A DNA stretch of 41,304 nucleotides from Candidatus Krumholzibacteriota bacterium (GCA_016933175.1 JAFGBK010000013.1:1-41304); one strand, 5' to 3'; shown: positions 9,796 through 19,344, counted from the first letter of the stretch. Made by a program: numbers and translations. Notes: generated by a model from the letters alone, not told the origin.

Positions 9796-10147
9796 CTACT
9801 TCACGCTCCATCCCGCCGAGTTCCGGGGACAGACCGCCGTCCTGCGCCTGAGCGGCAGGCTCGACGCCGAGTCCGCCCTCACCCTGCGGCAGCACTGCGC
9901 GGAGTTGCGGGAACAGGGGCAGCGACGCCTGATCCTGGTGCTGAGCGGCGTCACCTTCGTGGCGAGCAGCGGCGTGGGAACCCTCCTGGCCCTGACCGAG
10001 GAGTTCCGCACCGCCGGCGGTTGCCTCGGGCTGGCCGAGATCTCCCCGGCCGTGGCCTCGGTCTTCAAGCTGCTCAACCTGGAGCAGTTTCTCGAGATCC
10101 ACGACACCCTCGACGAGGCCTGCGCGGCCCTCGGGGTCCAGTCGTGA
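9788..10147 (+). CDS. STAS-domain anti-sigma-factor antagonist (SpoIIAA/RsbV-like)
   Basis: 119 residues, a single STAS domain of usual length. The phosphorylatable serine by family position is Ser61, in VTFVASSGVGTLLAL; the usual Asp before the Ser pair is Ala here. The start at 9788 follows an AAGGTGG-like site and overlaps the end of the phosphatase/kinase gene; its own stop overlaps the GTG of the histidine kinase gene. In partner switching, the unphosphorylated STAS protein captures a kinase/anti-sigma partner. Here the obvious partner for both phosphorylation and dephosphorylation is the fused protein directly upstream. The downstream target is not visible in the window. Confidence 0.92.
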   Translation: MSSYFTLHPAEFRGQTAVLRLSGRLDAESALTLRQHCAELREQGQRRLILVLSGVTFVASSGVGTLLALTEEFRTAGGCLGLAEISPAVASVFKLLNLEQFLEIHDTLDEACAALGVQS

Positions 10148-11577
10148 CGGGCCGCGAGATCGAGGAACGCGGCGGCGTCCTGGGGCTGCCCGCCGAGGCC
10201 GGCATGGCCGATCCCGGCGGCGGCGGCCTGCTGGCGCCGCCCATGCCGATCCACGAGCCGCGGCGGCACGAGCCACCGCCCGAGCAGGAGAAGCGCAAGC
10301 GCGACTTCGAGTCCCACAGCCTGGTCTCGCTGCTGGAGCTGAGCCACGAGATCAACCTGGCCGACGACGTCTTCCAGATCGCCGAGATGGCCCTGTTCAA
10401 CATCATGGGCCACCTCGGCACGCCCCTGGCCGCCCTCTGGCTGCTGCCCGCGACGGAGGCCGGGGATGCTGCGGAGGCCGGGATCGCCACGGAGGCCGTG
10501 CTGCTGGCGAGCCAGGGCGTCCGCCGCGCCCAGATCGAGGCCGTGGGCGTGAGCTGCGCGCCCGAACTGGTCCGGCGCTTCCACACGCGGCCGCAGGTCC
10601 TCGACCTCGAGCGCGAGGAGGACGTCGCCGGCGCGCGGAGCCTGGTTCTGGCCCGCCGCCAGGGCATCGCGCGCTTCGCGCCCCTGCTGGTTCGCAGCGA
10701 GCTGCGGGGCTGGCTGGCCCTCGGCCCGCGCATCGGCGGCCGCCCCTACGGCGGCATCGAGAGCGAGGTGCTGCGGGCCAGCCTCGACATCCTGTCCGTC
10801 GCCCTGGACAACAGCGCCCTCACCACGCGGCTGCGGGAGAACAACCGCCGCCTGCGGCGCGTCAACGAGGACCTGAAGGAGCTGGACCGGCTCAAGTCCG
10901 AGTTCATGGCCAACATGAACCACGAGCTGCGCACGCCCCTGACGGCCATCCAGGCCTACCTGCAGATCCTCCAGGACCTGGAGATGGACGAGGAGAACCG
11001 CCGCGAGAACTCCCGCCTGGCCCTGGACGAGTGCGTCAGGCTGAAGGGCATGATCACCCGCCTGCTCAACTTCCAGGCGACCGCCGACGAGGAGGCGCAG
11101 CTGCCCCGGGAGCCCGCCGAGCTGCTGGCGCCCCTGCGCCGCTACTTCGAGGAGCGGCGGCCGGGCATCGTCGGCGACCTGCGGGAGTTCGCCATCATGC
11201 TCGAGGACGAGGTGCCCTTCGCCCGCTTCCATGAGCGGCGCCTGCTGGAGATCGTCGACGCGCTGGTGGAAAACGCCATCAAGTTCACGCCGCGCGGCTC
11301 GCGCATCGTCCTGCGCCTGGGCCAGCACGCCCACGGCGACGTGCGCTGGGCCAAGGTGGCCGTGGAGGACGACGGCCCCGGCATCCCCCCCGAGCGCCTG
11401 CCCTCGCTCTTCGAGGCCTTCCGCACGGGGGACGGCTCCTCCACCCGCGAGGTGGGAGGCATGGGCGTGGGGCTGGCCCTGGCCAAGCGCTACGCGGACC
11501 TCATGGGCGCGCGCCTGGAGGCCGAGAGCGAGCTGGGCCGGGGATCCACCTTCACCCTGCTCCTGCCCACGGACTGA
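10144..11577 (+). CDS. Cytoplasmic GAF-sensor histidine kinase
   Basis: 477 residues from GTG 10144, whose GTGA overlaps the STAS stop. Residues 1-60 are Pro/charged-rich. Residues ~65-225 resemble a GAF domain; no membrane segment is seen. A coiled coil at ~225-250 leads into the HisKA H-box MANMNHELRTPL, with the phosphorylatable His260. HATPase_c follows: N-box with Asn377 (LVENAIKFTPRG), G1 VEDDGPGIPPE, G2 VGGMGVGLALAKRYA. No response regulator is encoded beside it, so its output is an unknown orphan regulator or the partner-switch module upstream. It is the last gene of the operon and converges on the minus-strand gene that ends 4 nt away. Confidence 0.9.
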   Translation: MTGREIEERGGVLGLPAEAGMADPGGGGLLAPPMPIHEPRRHEPPPEQEKRKRDFESHSLVSLLELSHEINLADDVFQIAEMALFNIMGHLGTPLAALWLLPATEAGDAAEAGIATEAVLLASQGVRRAQIEAVGVSCAPELVRRFHTRPQVLDLEREEDVAGARSLVLARRQGIARFAPLLVRSELRGWLALGPRIGGRPYGGIESEVLRASLDILSVALDNSALTTRLRENNRRLRRVNEDLKELDRLKSEFMANMNHELRTPLTAIQAYLQILQDLEMDEENRRENSRLALDECVRLKGMITRLLNFQATADEEAQLPREPAELLAPLRRYFEERRPGIVGDLREFAIMLEDEVPFARFHERRLLEIVDALVENAIKFTPRGSRIVLRLGQHAHGDVRWAKVAVEDDGPGIPPERLPSLFEAFRTGDGSSTREVGGMGVGLALAKRYADLMGARLEAESELGRGSTFTLLLPTD

Positions 11578-11581
11578 GGAT

Positions 11582-12640
11582 TCACGCCTGACGGTCCAGG
11601 ACCATGACGTCGTGACGGCCGCCGGCCGCGCCGGCCGCCGCGTCGACGCGGAAGCCGAAGGCCGCGTAGAAGTCCTGGGCGTCCCGCGTCGCCAGGCGGA
11701 TCCGCGCGCAGCCGCGCAGGCGCGGGTGGTCCAGGATCAGGCGCACCAAAGCCCGACCCAGGCCGCGGCCCCGCCAGTCGGGGCGCACGACGATGTCGAA
11801 GAGCCACTCCTGGCGCGTGCCGTCGCCCGCCGCGCGGGCCGTGGCCACGAGCTCGCCCGTATCCGCCGCGACGGCGCCCGTCCAGGCGCCGGAGAGGCGG
11901 TGGGCCCGGCGGATCGCGTCCGGCGTCACGTCCGCCAGCCAGTAGGCGCCCTCCAGCAGGCCCAGCGCCTCGTCCAGGCGCTCCGGCCCGGGCGCGCAGA
12001 TCAGGCGTGCGCCGGCGGGCGCCGCCAAAAACGCCGGCGGCGGATCCAGGGGGAAGGCCGCCAGGGATGCGTCCACCGCGCGCAGGTCCGCCGGGCGGCC
12101 GCGCCGCCACAGGTGGACCAGGACCCGGCGGCGCTCGTCGTCCGCCATGCTCTGCCCCAGCTCGCGCCGGCCGGAGATCCGCTCCAGGCGCAGGGCCAGC
12201 ACGCCGACGCCGGCCAGCGTCCGCGCATCGCCGGGCGCGACCGGGTCCAGGGGCGTCCAGCCGCCGTCGGGCTGGTGCTTGGCCATGAGGGCCGCCAGGG
12301 CGCGCGCCTTGCGGTCCGACTCCGCCAGCCATTCAAGCCGGCCCTCGGCCAGGGCGCTGCGATACCAGGTGGTGGCGCCGCAGCCGGGCCCGTCGCGGAA
12401 GGTGGAGGGGATCTCGGCGACCACCTCCGCCGCGCCGGCGACGGCGGGGCCGCCCGCCGCCGCCGCCTTCTCGCCCGCGAGGGCGCAGTGGAAGACGAGG
12501 TGCTCGTCCAGGCGCACGCCGTGGAGGTGGCGCAGGAGGGGCCGGCCGTCGGGGAGCACGGCCGCCAGCTCGTGGACCGGCGCGTCCGCCAGGAGGGCCA
12601 GGGCCTCCTGGCGAGGCATCTGCTTGCGGGAACGGCGCAC
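11582..12640 (-). CDS. FMN-binding split-barrel (PPOX-type) domain fused to GNAT acetyltransferase
   Basis: 352 residues from a GTG at 12640, chosen because AAAGGAG sits 6 nt before it; longer upstream frames lack such a site. Residues ~1-195 look like the flavin-nucleotide-binding/pyridoxamine-oxidase-like family (ALLADAPVHELAAVLPDG, LRHLHGVRLDEHLVFHCA, STTWYRS-like GATTWYRSAL). Residues ~205-352 are a GNAT domain with the acetyl-CoA loop VRPDWRGRGLGRALV and a C-terminal FYAAFGF. Both domains occur as stand-alone proteins; the substrate of each is unknown. Its 148-nt upstream region is shared with the divergent membrane-protein gene. Moderately sure of the split-barrel half, very sure of the GNAT half. 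Confidence 0.8.
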   Translation of the reverse strand: MRRSRKQMPRQEALALLADAPVHELAAVLPDGRPLLRHLHGVRLDEHLVFHCALAGEKAAAAGGPAVAGAAEVVAEIPSTFRDGPGCGATTWYRSALAEGRLEWLAESDRKARALAALMAKHQPDGGWTPLDPVAPGDARTLAGVGVLALRLERISGRRELGQSMADDERRRVLVHLWRRGRPADLRAVDASLAAFPLDPPPAFLAAPAGARLICAPGPERLDEALGLLEGAYWLADVTPDAIRRAHRLSGAWTGAVAADTGELVATARAAGDGTRQEWLFDIVVRPDWRGRGLGRALVRLILDHPRLRGCARIRLATRDAQDFYAAFGFRVDAAAGAAGGRHDVMVLDRQA

Positions 12641-12665
12641 GGCGGGCTCCTTTCGACGGGAGGCG

Positions 12666-12694
12666 AGCATAGACCGGCGCGCCCGCCGGGTCGA
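12666..12694 (-). promoter_or_regulatory. Probable sigma-70 promoter of the PPOX-GNAT gene
   Basis: On the minus strand, TCGACC (12694-12689), 17 nt, then TATGCT (12671-12666). It lies about 25 nt ahead of the GTG at 12640. The -35 matches four of six consensus bases; the -10 equals that of the second tandem paralog promoter at 20135. Confidence 0.5.
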
Positions 12695-12704
12695 TCCCTT
12701 TGGC

Positions 12705-12734
12705 TTTGCCAAGCGGTCCCGGATGGCCTAGGCT
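12705..12734 (+). promoter_or_regulatory. Possible promoter of the DedA/TVP38-like gene
   Basis: TTTGCC (12705-12710), 18 nt, TAGGCT (12729-12734), about 55 nt before the ATG at 12789. It fits the TAnnCT pattern of other promoters in the window but the -35 is weak. Confidence 0.4.
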
Positions 12735-12788
12735 TCGCGCGCGGCGGACGCGGGGCGGTCTGCGCGCACCCAGCGGCGAGGAATCCCG

Positions 12789-13493
12789 ATGCAGGTATCC
12801 GGAACCGACACACGCTTCCCCCTGGCCGCCGTGCTGCGCGCGGCGATCCTGCCGTTGCTGGTCCTCGCCAGCCTGCTCGTCCTGCGCCGCCTGGGGATCG
12901 ACACGGACCTGGACGGCATCCGCCGCTGGGTCGCCGCCCGCGGAGCCTGGAGCGACCTGGCCTTCGTCGCCCTCTACGCCCTGACGGTGCTGGCCGCCCT
13001 GCCGGGCATGGTCATGACCCTGGCCGGCGGCGTCCTGTTCGGATCCCTGGAGGGCGTCGTCCTCGTCAGCATCGGCTCGGCCCTCGGCGCCAGCCTGGCC
13101 TTCTGGCTCGCGCGCGGCCTGGCGCGCGAAGCGGTGCAGAACTGGCTGGGCGGCAATCGCCACTTCCAGCGTCTGGACCGCTGGACCGACGAGCGGGGAG
13201 CCGTCGTCGTCGCCCTGACGCGGCTGTTCCCCGTCATCCCCTTCAACATCCTCAACTTCGCCTTCGGCCTCACGCGCGTGCGCTTCGGCATCTACCTGCT
13301 GTGGACCTGGCTCTGCATGCTGCCGGGGACGGTGGTCTACGTCGTCGGCGTGGACGCCATCCTATTGGGGCGCAGCGAGGGCCAGGTGCCCTGGCCCCTG
13401 GTCTGGGTGGCCGCCGGGGCGCTGCTGCTGCTGCTGGGGCTCCTGCCCTGGGCGCGTCGTTGCCTGCGCCGCCACCGCGCCGGTGAGGACTGA
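12789..13493 (+). CDS. TVP38/TMEM64 (DedA superfamily, SNARE-associated) membrane protein
   Basis: 234 residues, several hydrophobic segments: ~15-33, ~55-90 (LAALPGMVMTLAGGVLFG), ~95-115, ~160-200 and ~205-225. The conserved DedA-type block is visible: a GxxxG-rich re-entrant segment (ISIGSALGASLAFWLAR) and the ALTRLFPVIPFNILNFAFG motif with the typical R-x-x-P-x-x-P-x-N arrangement. Members are thought to act in lipid (polyprenyl-phosphate or phospholipid) movement across the inner membrane; the substrate here is unknown. It starts at ATG 12789 after GAGGAA and stands alone between a divergent gene and mrp. Confidence 0.85.
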   Translation: MQVSGTDTRFPLAAVLRAAILPLLVLASLLVLRRLGIDTDLDGIRRWVAARGAWSDLAFVALYALTVLAALPGMVMTLAGGVLFGSLEGVVLVSIGSALGASLAFWLARGLAREAVQNWLGGNRHFQRLDRWTDERGAVVVALTRLFPVIPFNILNFAFGLTRVRFGIYLLWTWLCMLPGTVVYVVGVDAILLGRSEGQVPWPLVWVAAGALLLLLGLLPWARRCLRRHRAGED

Positions 13494-13540
13494 GGCGGCG
13501 GCCGGGCACCGCCGCGGCGCGTCCGCGAGCCTGGCACGTC

Positions 13541-13569
13541 TTGACGCGGCGGCTTCGTCTGCGCACCAT
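13541..13569 (+). promoter_or_regulatory. Possible promoter of mrp
   Basis: TTGACG (13541-13546) is a good -35, but 17 nt later stands only CACCAT (13564-13569), a weak -10. It lies about 55 nt ahead of the ATG at 13623. Confidence 0.3.
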
Positions 13570-13622
13570 CCCTGTGTCGCGGCGGACTCGGCGGCGCCGG
13601 GCCGCCGCCCGAAAGGAGAGCC

Positions 13623-14456
13623 ATGAGCGAGCAGCAGCGCCCCGAGGCCCGGCCCCTGCCGGGCGTGCAGCACGTCATCCCCGTCGCCAGCGGCAAGGGC
13701 GGCGTCGGCAAATCCACGGTGAGCGCCAACCTCGCGGTGGCCCTGGCGGCGGCCGGCAAGCGCGTGGGGCTTCTGGACGCCGACATCTACGGCCCGAGCA
13801 TCCCCACCATCATGGGCGTCCAGGCGCCGCCGCGCGTGGAGAACGAGCGCGTCGTCCCCGCCGAGCAGCACGGCGTCAAGGTGATCAGCATGGGCTTCTT
13901 CATACGCGAGGAGCAGGCCGTGGTCTGGCGCGGCCCCATGCTGTCGAAGATGCTCGACGAGTTCCTGCAGAACGTGGACTGGGGCGAACTGGACGTGCTC
14001 ATCGTGGACCTGCCGCCCGGCACGGGCGACATCCAGCTCAGCCTCTGCCAGAAGATCAAGCTCGCGGGCGCCGTGGTGGTCTCCACGCCCCAGGACGTGG
14101 CGCTCAAGGTGGCGCAGAAGGCCATCAGCCTCTTCGGGCTCTTGGAAACCCCGGTGCTGGGTCTCATCGAGAACATGAGCTACTTCATCTGCCCCGGCTG
14201 CGGCCGGCGCGAGGAGATCTTCGGCACGGGCGGCACGCGGCGCGCTGCCGAGGCCCTGGGCCTGCCCTTCCTGGGCGCGCTGCCCCTGGTCACCGCCCTG
14301 CGCGCGGAGTCCGACGCCGGACGTCCCCCGGCGGCCCTGGATCCCGAGGGCGAGATGGGCCGGACCTTCCGGCTCATCGCCGACCGCCTGCTGGCGGAGG
14401 CCGAGGCCCGGGCCGCGTCGCCGGCGGAGCCGCGCGGAGCCGGTGGGGGCGCCTGA
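13623..14456 (+). CDS. mrp: Mrp/NBP35-family Fe-S cluster carrier P-loop ATPase
   Basis: 277 residues, usual family length without the N-terminal DUF59 domain. The deviant Walker A ASGKGGVGKST spans residues 22-32 with signature Lys25 and Lys30. LLDADIYGPSIPTIMG follows, then DLPPGTGDIQLSL. The cluster-binding pair Cys190-Pro-Gly-Cys193 lies in YFICPGCGRREEIFG. Proteins of this family hold a [4Fe-4S] cluster at the dimer interface and hand it to apo-proteins in the cytosol. The start follows GGAGAG 3-8 nt upstream (AAAGGAGAGCC). It appears monocistronic; no SUF or ISC genes are nearby. Likely clients in this window are Fe-S proteins such as the activase at the right edge, but that is only inference. 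Confidence 0.95.
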   Translation: MSEQQRPEARPLPGVQHVIPVASGKGGVGKSTVSANLAVALAAAGKRVGLLDADIYGPSIPTIMGVQAPPRVENERVVPAEQHGVKVISMGFFIREEQAVVWRGPMLSKMLDEFLQNVDWGELDVLIVDLPPGTGDIQLSLCQKIKLAGAVVVSTPQDVALKVAQKAISLFGLLETPVLGLIENMSYFICPGCGRREEIFGTGGTRRAAEALGLPFLGALPLVTALRAESDAGRPPAALDPEGEMGRTFRLIADRLLAEAEARAASPAEPRGAGGGA

Positions 14457-14531
14457 GGCCGGGAGCCGCTGGCGGCCCTCCGACAGCTGAGTTATTTTCA
14501 ATAATCCTATACACTTAGATGAAGACCGCGC

Positions 14532-14561
14532 TTTCCCCGGCCGGCGCCGCCGTGGTAGAAT
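14532..14561 (+). promoter_or_regulatory. Possible promoter of the CxxC/FlgD-tail secreted protein
   Basis: TTTCCC (14532-14537), 18 nt, TAGAAT (14556-14561), about 65 nt before the ATG. An alternative -10, TATACA (14508-14513), lies in a conspicuous AT-rich stretch (14487-14520). Confidence 0.4.
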
Positions 14562-14625
14562 CTTGATCAGGAATCACCGGCCGCCGCATCGGCGGCTTCC
14601 CTTTCCCATGTCCAGGGAGGCAGTG

Positions 14626-16623
14626 ATGAAGCTCGCACGTATCCTTCTCCTCTGCATCTGTACTGTGCTCGTGGCCCACCCGTCCCTCGCGCTGGTGCCA
14701 CGAGCGGTGATCGCCGAGCTCGCCACGTCGGTCACATGCGGCTACTGCCCCCAGGCCTACAGCGGGCTCGAGATCATGAAGGGCCGCTACGACCGCCTGG
14801 AGTTCAACGCTCTCCGCTATTACACCACGGCCGGCGTCGGCACCGCCGAGACGAGTACCCGCATCGCCTACTACGGCGTCACGGGTTATCCCACCTGCAT
14901 CTTCAACGGCACGGTACCGGTGGTCGGTGGCGGCGATGCCGCCAACGACGGCAGCGCCTACGACCCCGTGGTGCTCGGCATGCTCGATGACGCGACGGCC
15001 GTGAAGCTGGCCGTCACCGACTTCACCCTCGGCTCGCCCGCCTCGGCCACCGTCGAGGTGGAGCTCGACGACGACCTGGCCGACATCGCGAACACCTACG
15101 TGCGCCTGTTCCTGGTGGAGGACAACGTCATCTACAGCACGCACACCTACCAGGACGTGGTGCGCCGCGTTCTGCCCCAGGAGGCCCTGACCATCGACCT
15201 CGCGGGCGAGACGCAGTCCGTCACACGCACCTTCGACATCGACGCCGCCTGGAACCCGGCCAACCTCTGGGTCGCGGCCATCGTCCAGCGCGACGGCGAC
15301 CGGCACATCCACCAGAGCGCTACCAGCCGGCCCCAGCCGGCCTACGCCTTCCGCTTCTACGCCCTGGGCGACCGGGTGGCCATCGACGGCGCCGAGCACG
15401 TCTTCGGGGACGTCGTGATCTTCAACATGGGCATCCGTCCCGACGTCTACGACCTGATGCTGGACACGGCCGCGCTGCCCGCGGGCTGGACGGCCAGCAT
15501 CGTTCACGAAGGCGTGCCCCAGCCGAGCGTCGCCCTGGCCCTGGATCCCGGCGAGAGCGCCACCGTCCAGGTGAGCGTCGATCCCTCCGGCGGCGTCAGC
15601 GGCAGCGGCCTCGTATTGCTGGTCATGACGCCGCAGAACCGCACGGGCGAGCGCCGCCTGGCCTACACCGTCATCACGCCGGACACCGAGGTCCTGCTGG
15701 TGGACGACGACGGCGCCGAGAGCTACGAGACCGACTACTACGCGCCCGCCCTGGCCGGCCTGGGCCGCATCTTCGCCATCTGGGACCGCAACGCCGCGCC
15801 CCTGACCGGCGCCCTGCTGGCCAGCTTCGACGTCGTGGTCTGGAACCTCGGCTGGGCCTTCCCCACCCTCGACGCCAGCGACCGCGCCGCGCTGGGCGAG
15901 TACCTCGACGGCGGCGGCCGGCTCTTCGTCTCCGGCCAGGACCTGGGCTGGGAACTGAACAGCGAGGGCGGAGCGGCCTACGCCTGGTACCAGCAGTACC
16001 TGGGCGCCGCCTACATCGCTGACGACACCAACTACTACACGCTGTCCGGGGTGCCCGGCGATCCGATCAGCAACGGCCTCGTGCTGACCATCCAGGGCGG
16101 CGACGGCGCCGACAACCAGGACTACCCCAGCGACATCGACGCCTACGGGGTCGATTCGCGCGTGATCCTCACCTACGACGCCCAGCGCAACGGCGCCGTG
16201 GCCAAGAGCGACGGCGTCTCCAAGGTCGTCTACTTCGCCTTCGGCTACGAGGCGATCGACAACGCCGCCGACCGCGAGCTGGTGATGCAGCGGGTCATCG
16301 GCTGGCTGACGGGAACCGGCACCGACGCCCCCGCGGCGCCGGCGCCTGGCCTGGTCCTACGCCAGAACGTGCCCAACCCCTTCAACCCGACGACCGAGAT
16401 CGCCTTCCGCCTGGACGGCCCGGCCGATCTGCGCCTGGAGATCCTGGACGCGCGCGGCCGCCTGCTGCGCGTGCTGGCGGAGGGGCCGCTGCCCGCGGGC
16501 GAGCACCGTGTGGTCTGGGACGGCCGGAACGCCGCCGGCCGCGCCCTGCCCTCGGGAGTCTACTTCTACCGCGTGGTGACGCCGGACGCAGCCCATTCCC
16601 GGCGCATGGTGCTGGTCAAGTAG
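14626..16623 (+). CDS. Secreted thioredoxin-fold-like (CxxC) protein with a GATase-like domain and FlgD-type C-terminal domain
   Basis: 665 residues from ATG 14626, preceded by AGGGAGG; the upstream in-frame ATG at 14563 lacks a site. Signal peptide ~1-22 (MKLARILLLCICTVLVAHP). A Cys38-Gly-Tyr-Cys41 motif opens a region like Omp28-type thioredoxin folds (VTCGYCPQAYSGLEIMK, then YGVTGYPTCIFNG with the cis-Pro-like loop). Residues ~250-345 look Ig-like. Residues ~355-560 resemble a class-I amidotransferase/ThuA-like alpha-beta fold of the kind found in surface proteins (LLVDDDGAESYETDYY, GGGRLFVSGQDLGWEL). The last ~88 residues are a FlgD-type domain (NVPNPFNPTTEI, VWDGRNAAGRALPSGVYFYR, ending RRMVLVK). 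Function unknown; an extracellular redox or binding role is possible. Confidence 0.8.
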   Translation: MKLARILLLCICTVLVAHPSLALVPRAVIAELATSVTCGYCPQAYSGLEIMKGRYDRLEFNALRYYTTAGVGTAETSTRIAYYGVTGYPTCIFNGTVPVVGGGDAANDGSAYDPVVLGMLDDATAVKLAVTDFTLGSPASATVEVELDDDLADIANTYVRLFLVEDNVIYSTHTYQDVVRRVLPQEALTIDLAGETQSVTRTFDIDAAWNPANLWVAAIVQRDGDRHIHQSATSRPQPAYAFRFYALGDRVAIDGAEHVFGDVVIFNMGIRPDVYDLMLDTAALPAGWTASIVHEGVPQPSVALALDPGESATVQVSVDPSGGVSGSGLVLLVMTPQNRTGERRLAYTVITPDTEVLLVDDDGAESYETDYYAPALAGLGRIFAIWDRNAAPLTGALLASFDVVVWNLGWAFPTLDASDRAALGEYLDGGGRLFVSGQDLGWELNSEGGAAYAWYQQYLGAAYIADDTNYYTLSGVPGDPISNGLVLTIQGGDGADNQDYPSDIDAYGVDSRVILTYDAQRNGAVAKSDGVSKVVYFAFGYEAIDNAADRELVMQRVIGWLTGTGTDAPAAPAPGLVLRQNVPNPFNPTTEIAFRLDGPADLRLEILDARGRLLRVLAEGPLPAGEHRVVWDGRNAAGRALPSGVYFYRVVTPDAAHSRRMVLVK

Positions 16624-16651
16624 CGCGGCGCCGATCACGTCTGCGCAACAC

Positions 16652-16683
16652 GGGCGAGGCCGCCGGCGGCCTCGCCCTTCTGC
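16652..16683 (+). terminator. Hairpin terminator after the CxxC/FlgD-tail gene
   Basis: GGGCGAGGCCGCC (16652-16664) is directly followed by its perfect reverse complement (16665-16677) and then TTCTGC. The stem is strong and the T tract short. It lies about 30 nt after the stop. Confidence 0.65.
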
Positions 16684-16712
16684 ATGCCGTCGCGCCCCAG
16701 CGCGCGGCCGTC

Positions 16713-16741
16713 TTGATTTCCGGTGGTGGGTTCGGTACCTT
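16713..16741 (+). promoter_or_regulatory. Promoter of the threonine dehydrogenase/kbl operon
   Basis: TTGATT (16713-16718), 17 nt, TACCTT (16736-16741). It sits between the terminator and the ATG at 16845, giving a leader of about 100 nt in which I see no recognisable riboswitch. Confidence 0.55.
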
Positions 16742-16844
16742 CTGACGCCGGTCGAGCGAGTAGTGGCCCGCTGGAGTCCGGCGGGCCGGATCCCGCCTCC
16801 CGGCCTTCCGGTTTTTCCGACCCGCGCAACCTGGAGAAGCATTC

Positions 16845-17825
16845 ATGGCGAAGAAGGAGATGAAGCGAGTCCTCGTCACCGGGGCCGTCGGCCAGATCGG
16901 ATCCGAGCTCACCATGGCCCTGCGCGAGCGCCACGGCGCCGAGAACGTGCTGGCCACGGGGCGCAAGACCAGGCCCAGCCAGGCGCTGCTCGATTCCGGG
17001 CCCTTCGAGTTCATCGACGTGACCCGCAAGGAGAGCATCGAGGCGGTCGTCGACAAGTACGCGATCGACACCATCTACCACATGGCCGCCATCCTCTCGG
17101 CGGTGGGCGAGGACAAGCCCTGGCTCTGCTGGGACGTCAACATCAACGGCCTGAAGAACGTCCTGGACATCGGTGTCGAGCGCGGACTGACGCGGGTCTT
17201 CGTGCCCAGCAGCATCGCCGTCTTCGGCCCCGGGACGCCGCTGGCCGACACGCCCAATGACACCGTCCTGAGACCCACGACCATGTACGGCGTGACCAAG
17301 GTGGCGGGCGAGCTGCTGGCCGACTACTACGTCAAGCGCTTCGGCCTGGACTGCCGCGGCGTGCGCTACCCGGGCATCATCAGCCACGAGACCCTGCCCG
17401 GCGGCGGCACCACCGACTACGCGGTCGCCATCTACTACGGGGCCGTCGAGAAGGGCAGCTACGAGTGCTTCGTGAGCGAGGACACGGTGCTGCCCATGAT
17501 GTACATGCCCGACGCGATCAAGGCGACGCTCGACCTCATGGACGCGCCCTTCGCGGACCTCGCGCACCACAACGACTTCAACATCGCCGCCATGAGCTTC
17601 TCGGCCGGCGAGCTGGCCGCGAGCATCCGCGCGGTCATGCCGGAGTTCACCTGCACCTACAAGCCCGACTTCCGGCAGGCCATCGCCGACAGCTGGCCGG
17701 ACTCCATCGACGACACCGCCGCCCGCGAGGAGTGGGGCTGGCAGCCCGCCTACGACCTCGCCGCCATGACCGAGGACATGCTGGCGGCCCTGAGAGACAA
17801 GCAGTCAGCCGGCCTTCTGAAGTAG
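16845..17825 (+). CDS. L-threonine 3-dehydrogenase, short-chain (SDR) type
   Basis: 326 residues. It has the extended-SDR nucleotide site [42 protein letters not shown] and the catalytic Tyr148-x3-Lys152 in [18 protein letters not shown]. The blocks [38 protein letters not shown] and [16 protein letters not shown] are diagnostic of the SDR-type threonine dehydrogenase rather than sugar-nucleotide epimerases. It oxidises L-threonine with NAD+ to 2-amino-3-ketobutyrate in the cytosol. The next gene, 55 nt away, encodes the enzyme that cleaves that unstable product with CoA, so the pair makes glycine and acetyl-CoA. Confidence 0.92.
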   Translation: MAKKEMKRVLVTGAVGQIGSELTMALRERHGAENVLATGRKTRPSQALLDSGPFEFIDVTRKESIEAVVDKYAIDTIYHMAAILSAVGEDKPWLCWDVNINGLKNVLDIGVERGLTRVFVPSSIAVFGPGTPLADTPNDTVLRPTTMYGVTKVAGELLADYYVKRFGLDCRGVRYPGIISHETLPGGGTTDYAVAIYYGAVEKGSYECFVSEDTVLPMMYMPDAIKATLDLMDAPFADLAHHNDFNIAAMSFSAGELAASIRAVMPEFTCTYKPDFRQAIADSWPDSIDDTAAREEWGWQPAYDLAAMTEDMLAALRDKQSAGLLK

Positions 17826-17880
17826 ACGGCCGCAACCGTTGACCCCGACGCGCCTTGGGAGAACAGGCAGGAGGGATTCG

Positions 17881-19077
<1,197 letters not shown>

Positions 19078-19120
19078 GCGTCCGGCCGGCGCGCGGCCGC
19101 GCGCCCACGGCAACGAGGAA

Positions 19121-19141
19121 GCCCGCCCCGCCGGGGCGGGC
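19121..19141 (+). terminator. Hairpin after kbl
   Basis: GCCCGCCCC (19121-19129), loop GCC, GGGGCGGGC (19133-19141): a 9-bp perfect stem about 45 nt after the stop. The following GTCACCTTGTG has no real T tract, so termination may be partial. Confidence 0.5.
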
Positions 19142-19201
19142 GTCACCTTGTGAAGACACGGCCAAGATTGCGCGCAGGCGCCCTCGATCCTCGCTCCTTG
19201 C

Positions 19202-19230
19202 TTGAGATGCATTCAAGCCTGTGGTACCCT
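19202..19230 (+). promoter_or_regulatory. Promoter of the first tandem secreted paralog
   Basis: TTGAGA (19202-19207), 17 nt, TACCCT (19225-19230). The sequence around the -10 (CCTGTGGTACCCTGTAATGCAG) is visibly related to that of the second paralog (CCTGTCGTGGTATGCTG, then CTGTAATCAG), so the promoters share an origin. The leader is about 105 nt. Confidence 0.5.
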
Positions 19231-19344
19231 GTAATGCAGATCCGACAGGTCTGGCGGGCAAGTCACCGGTGCATCCGGCGGACCCGCTCCGGACCGGGGC
19301 AGGAGAAACCGCCAACGCGAACCACATCCGGAGGGAGACGATCC

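Noticed and set aside
11231-13486. 751-codon plus-strand frame crossing three genes
   Set aside because: It spans the convergent gene pair and a promoter region and has shadow-type composition throughout.
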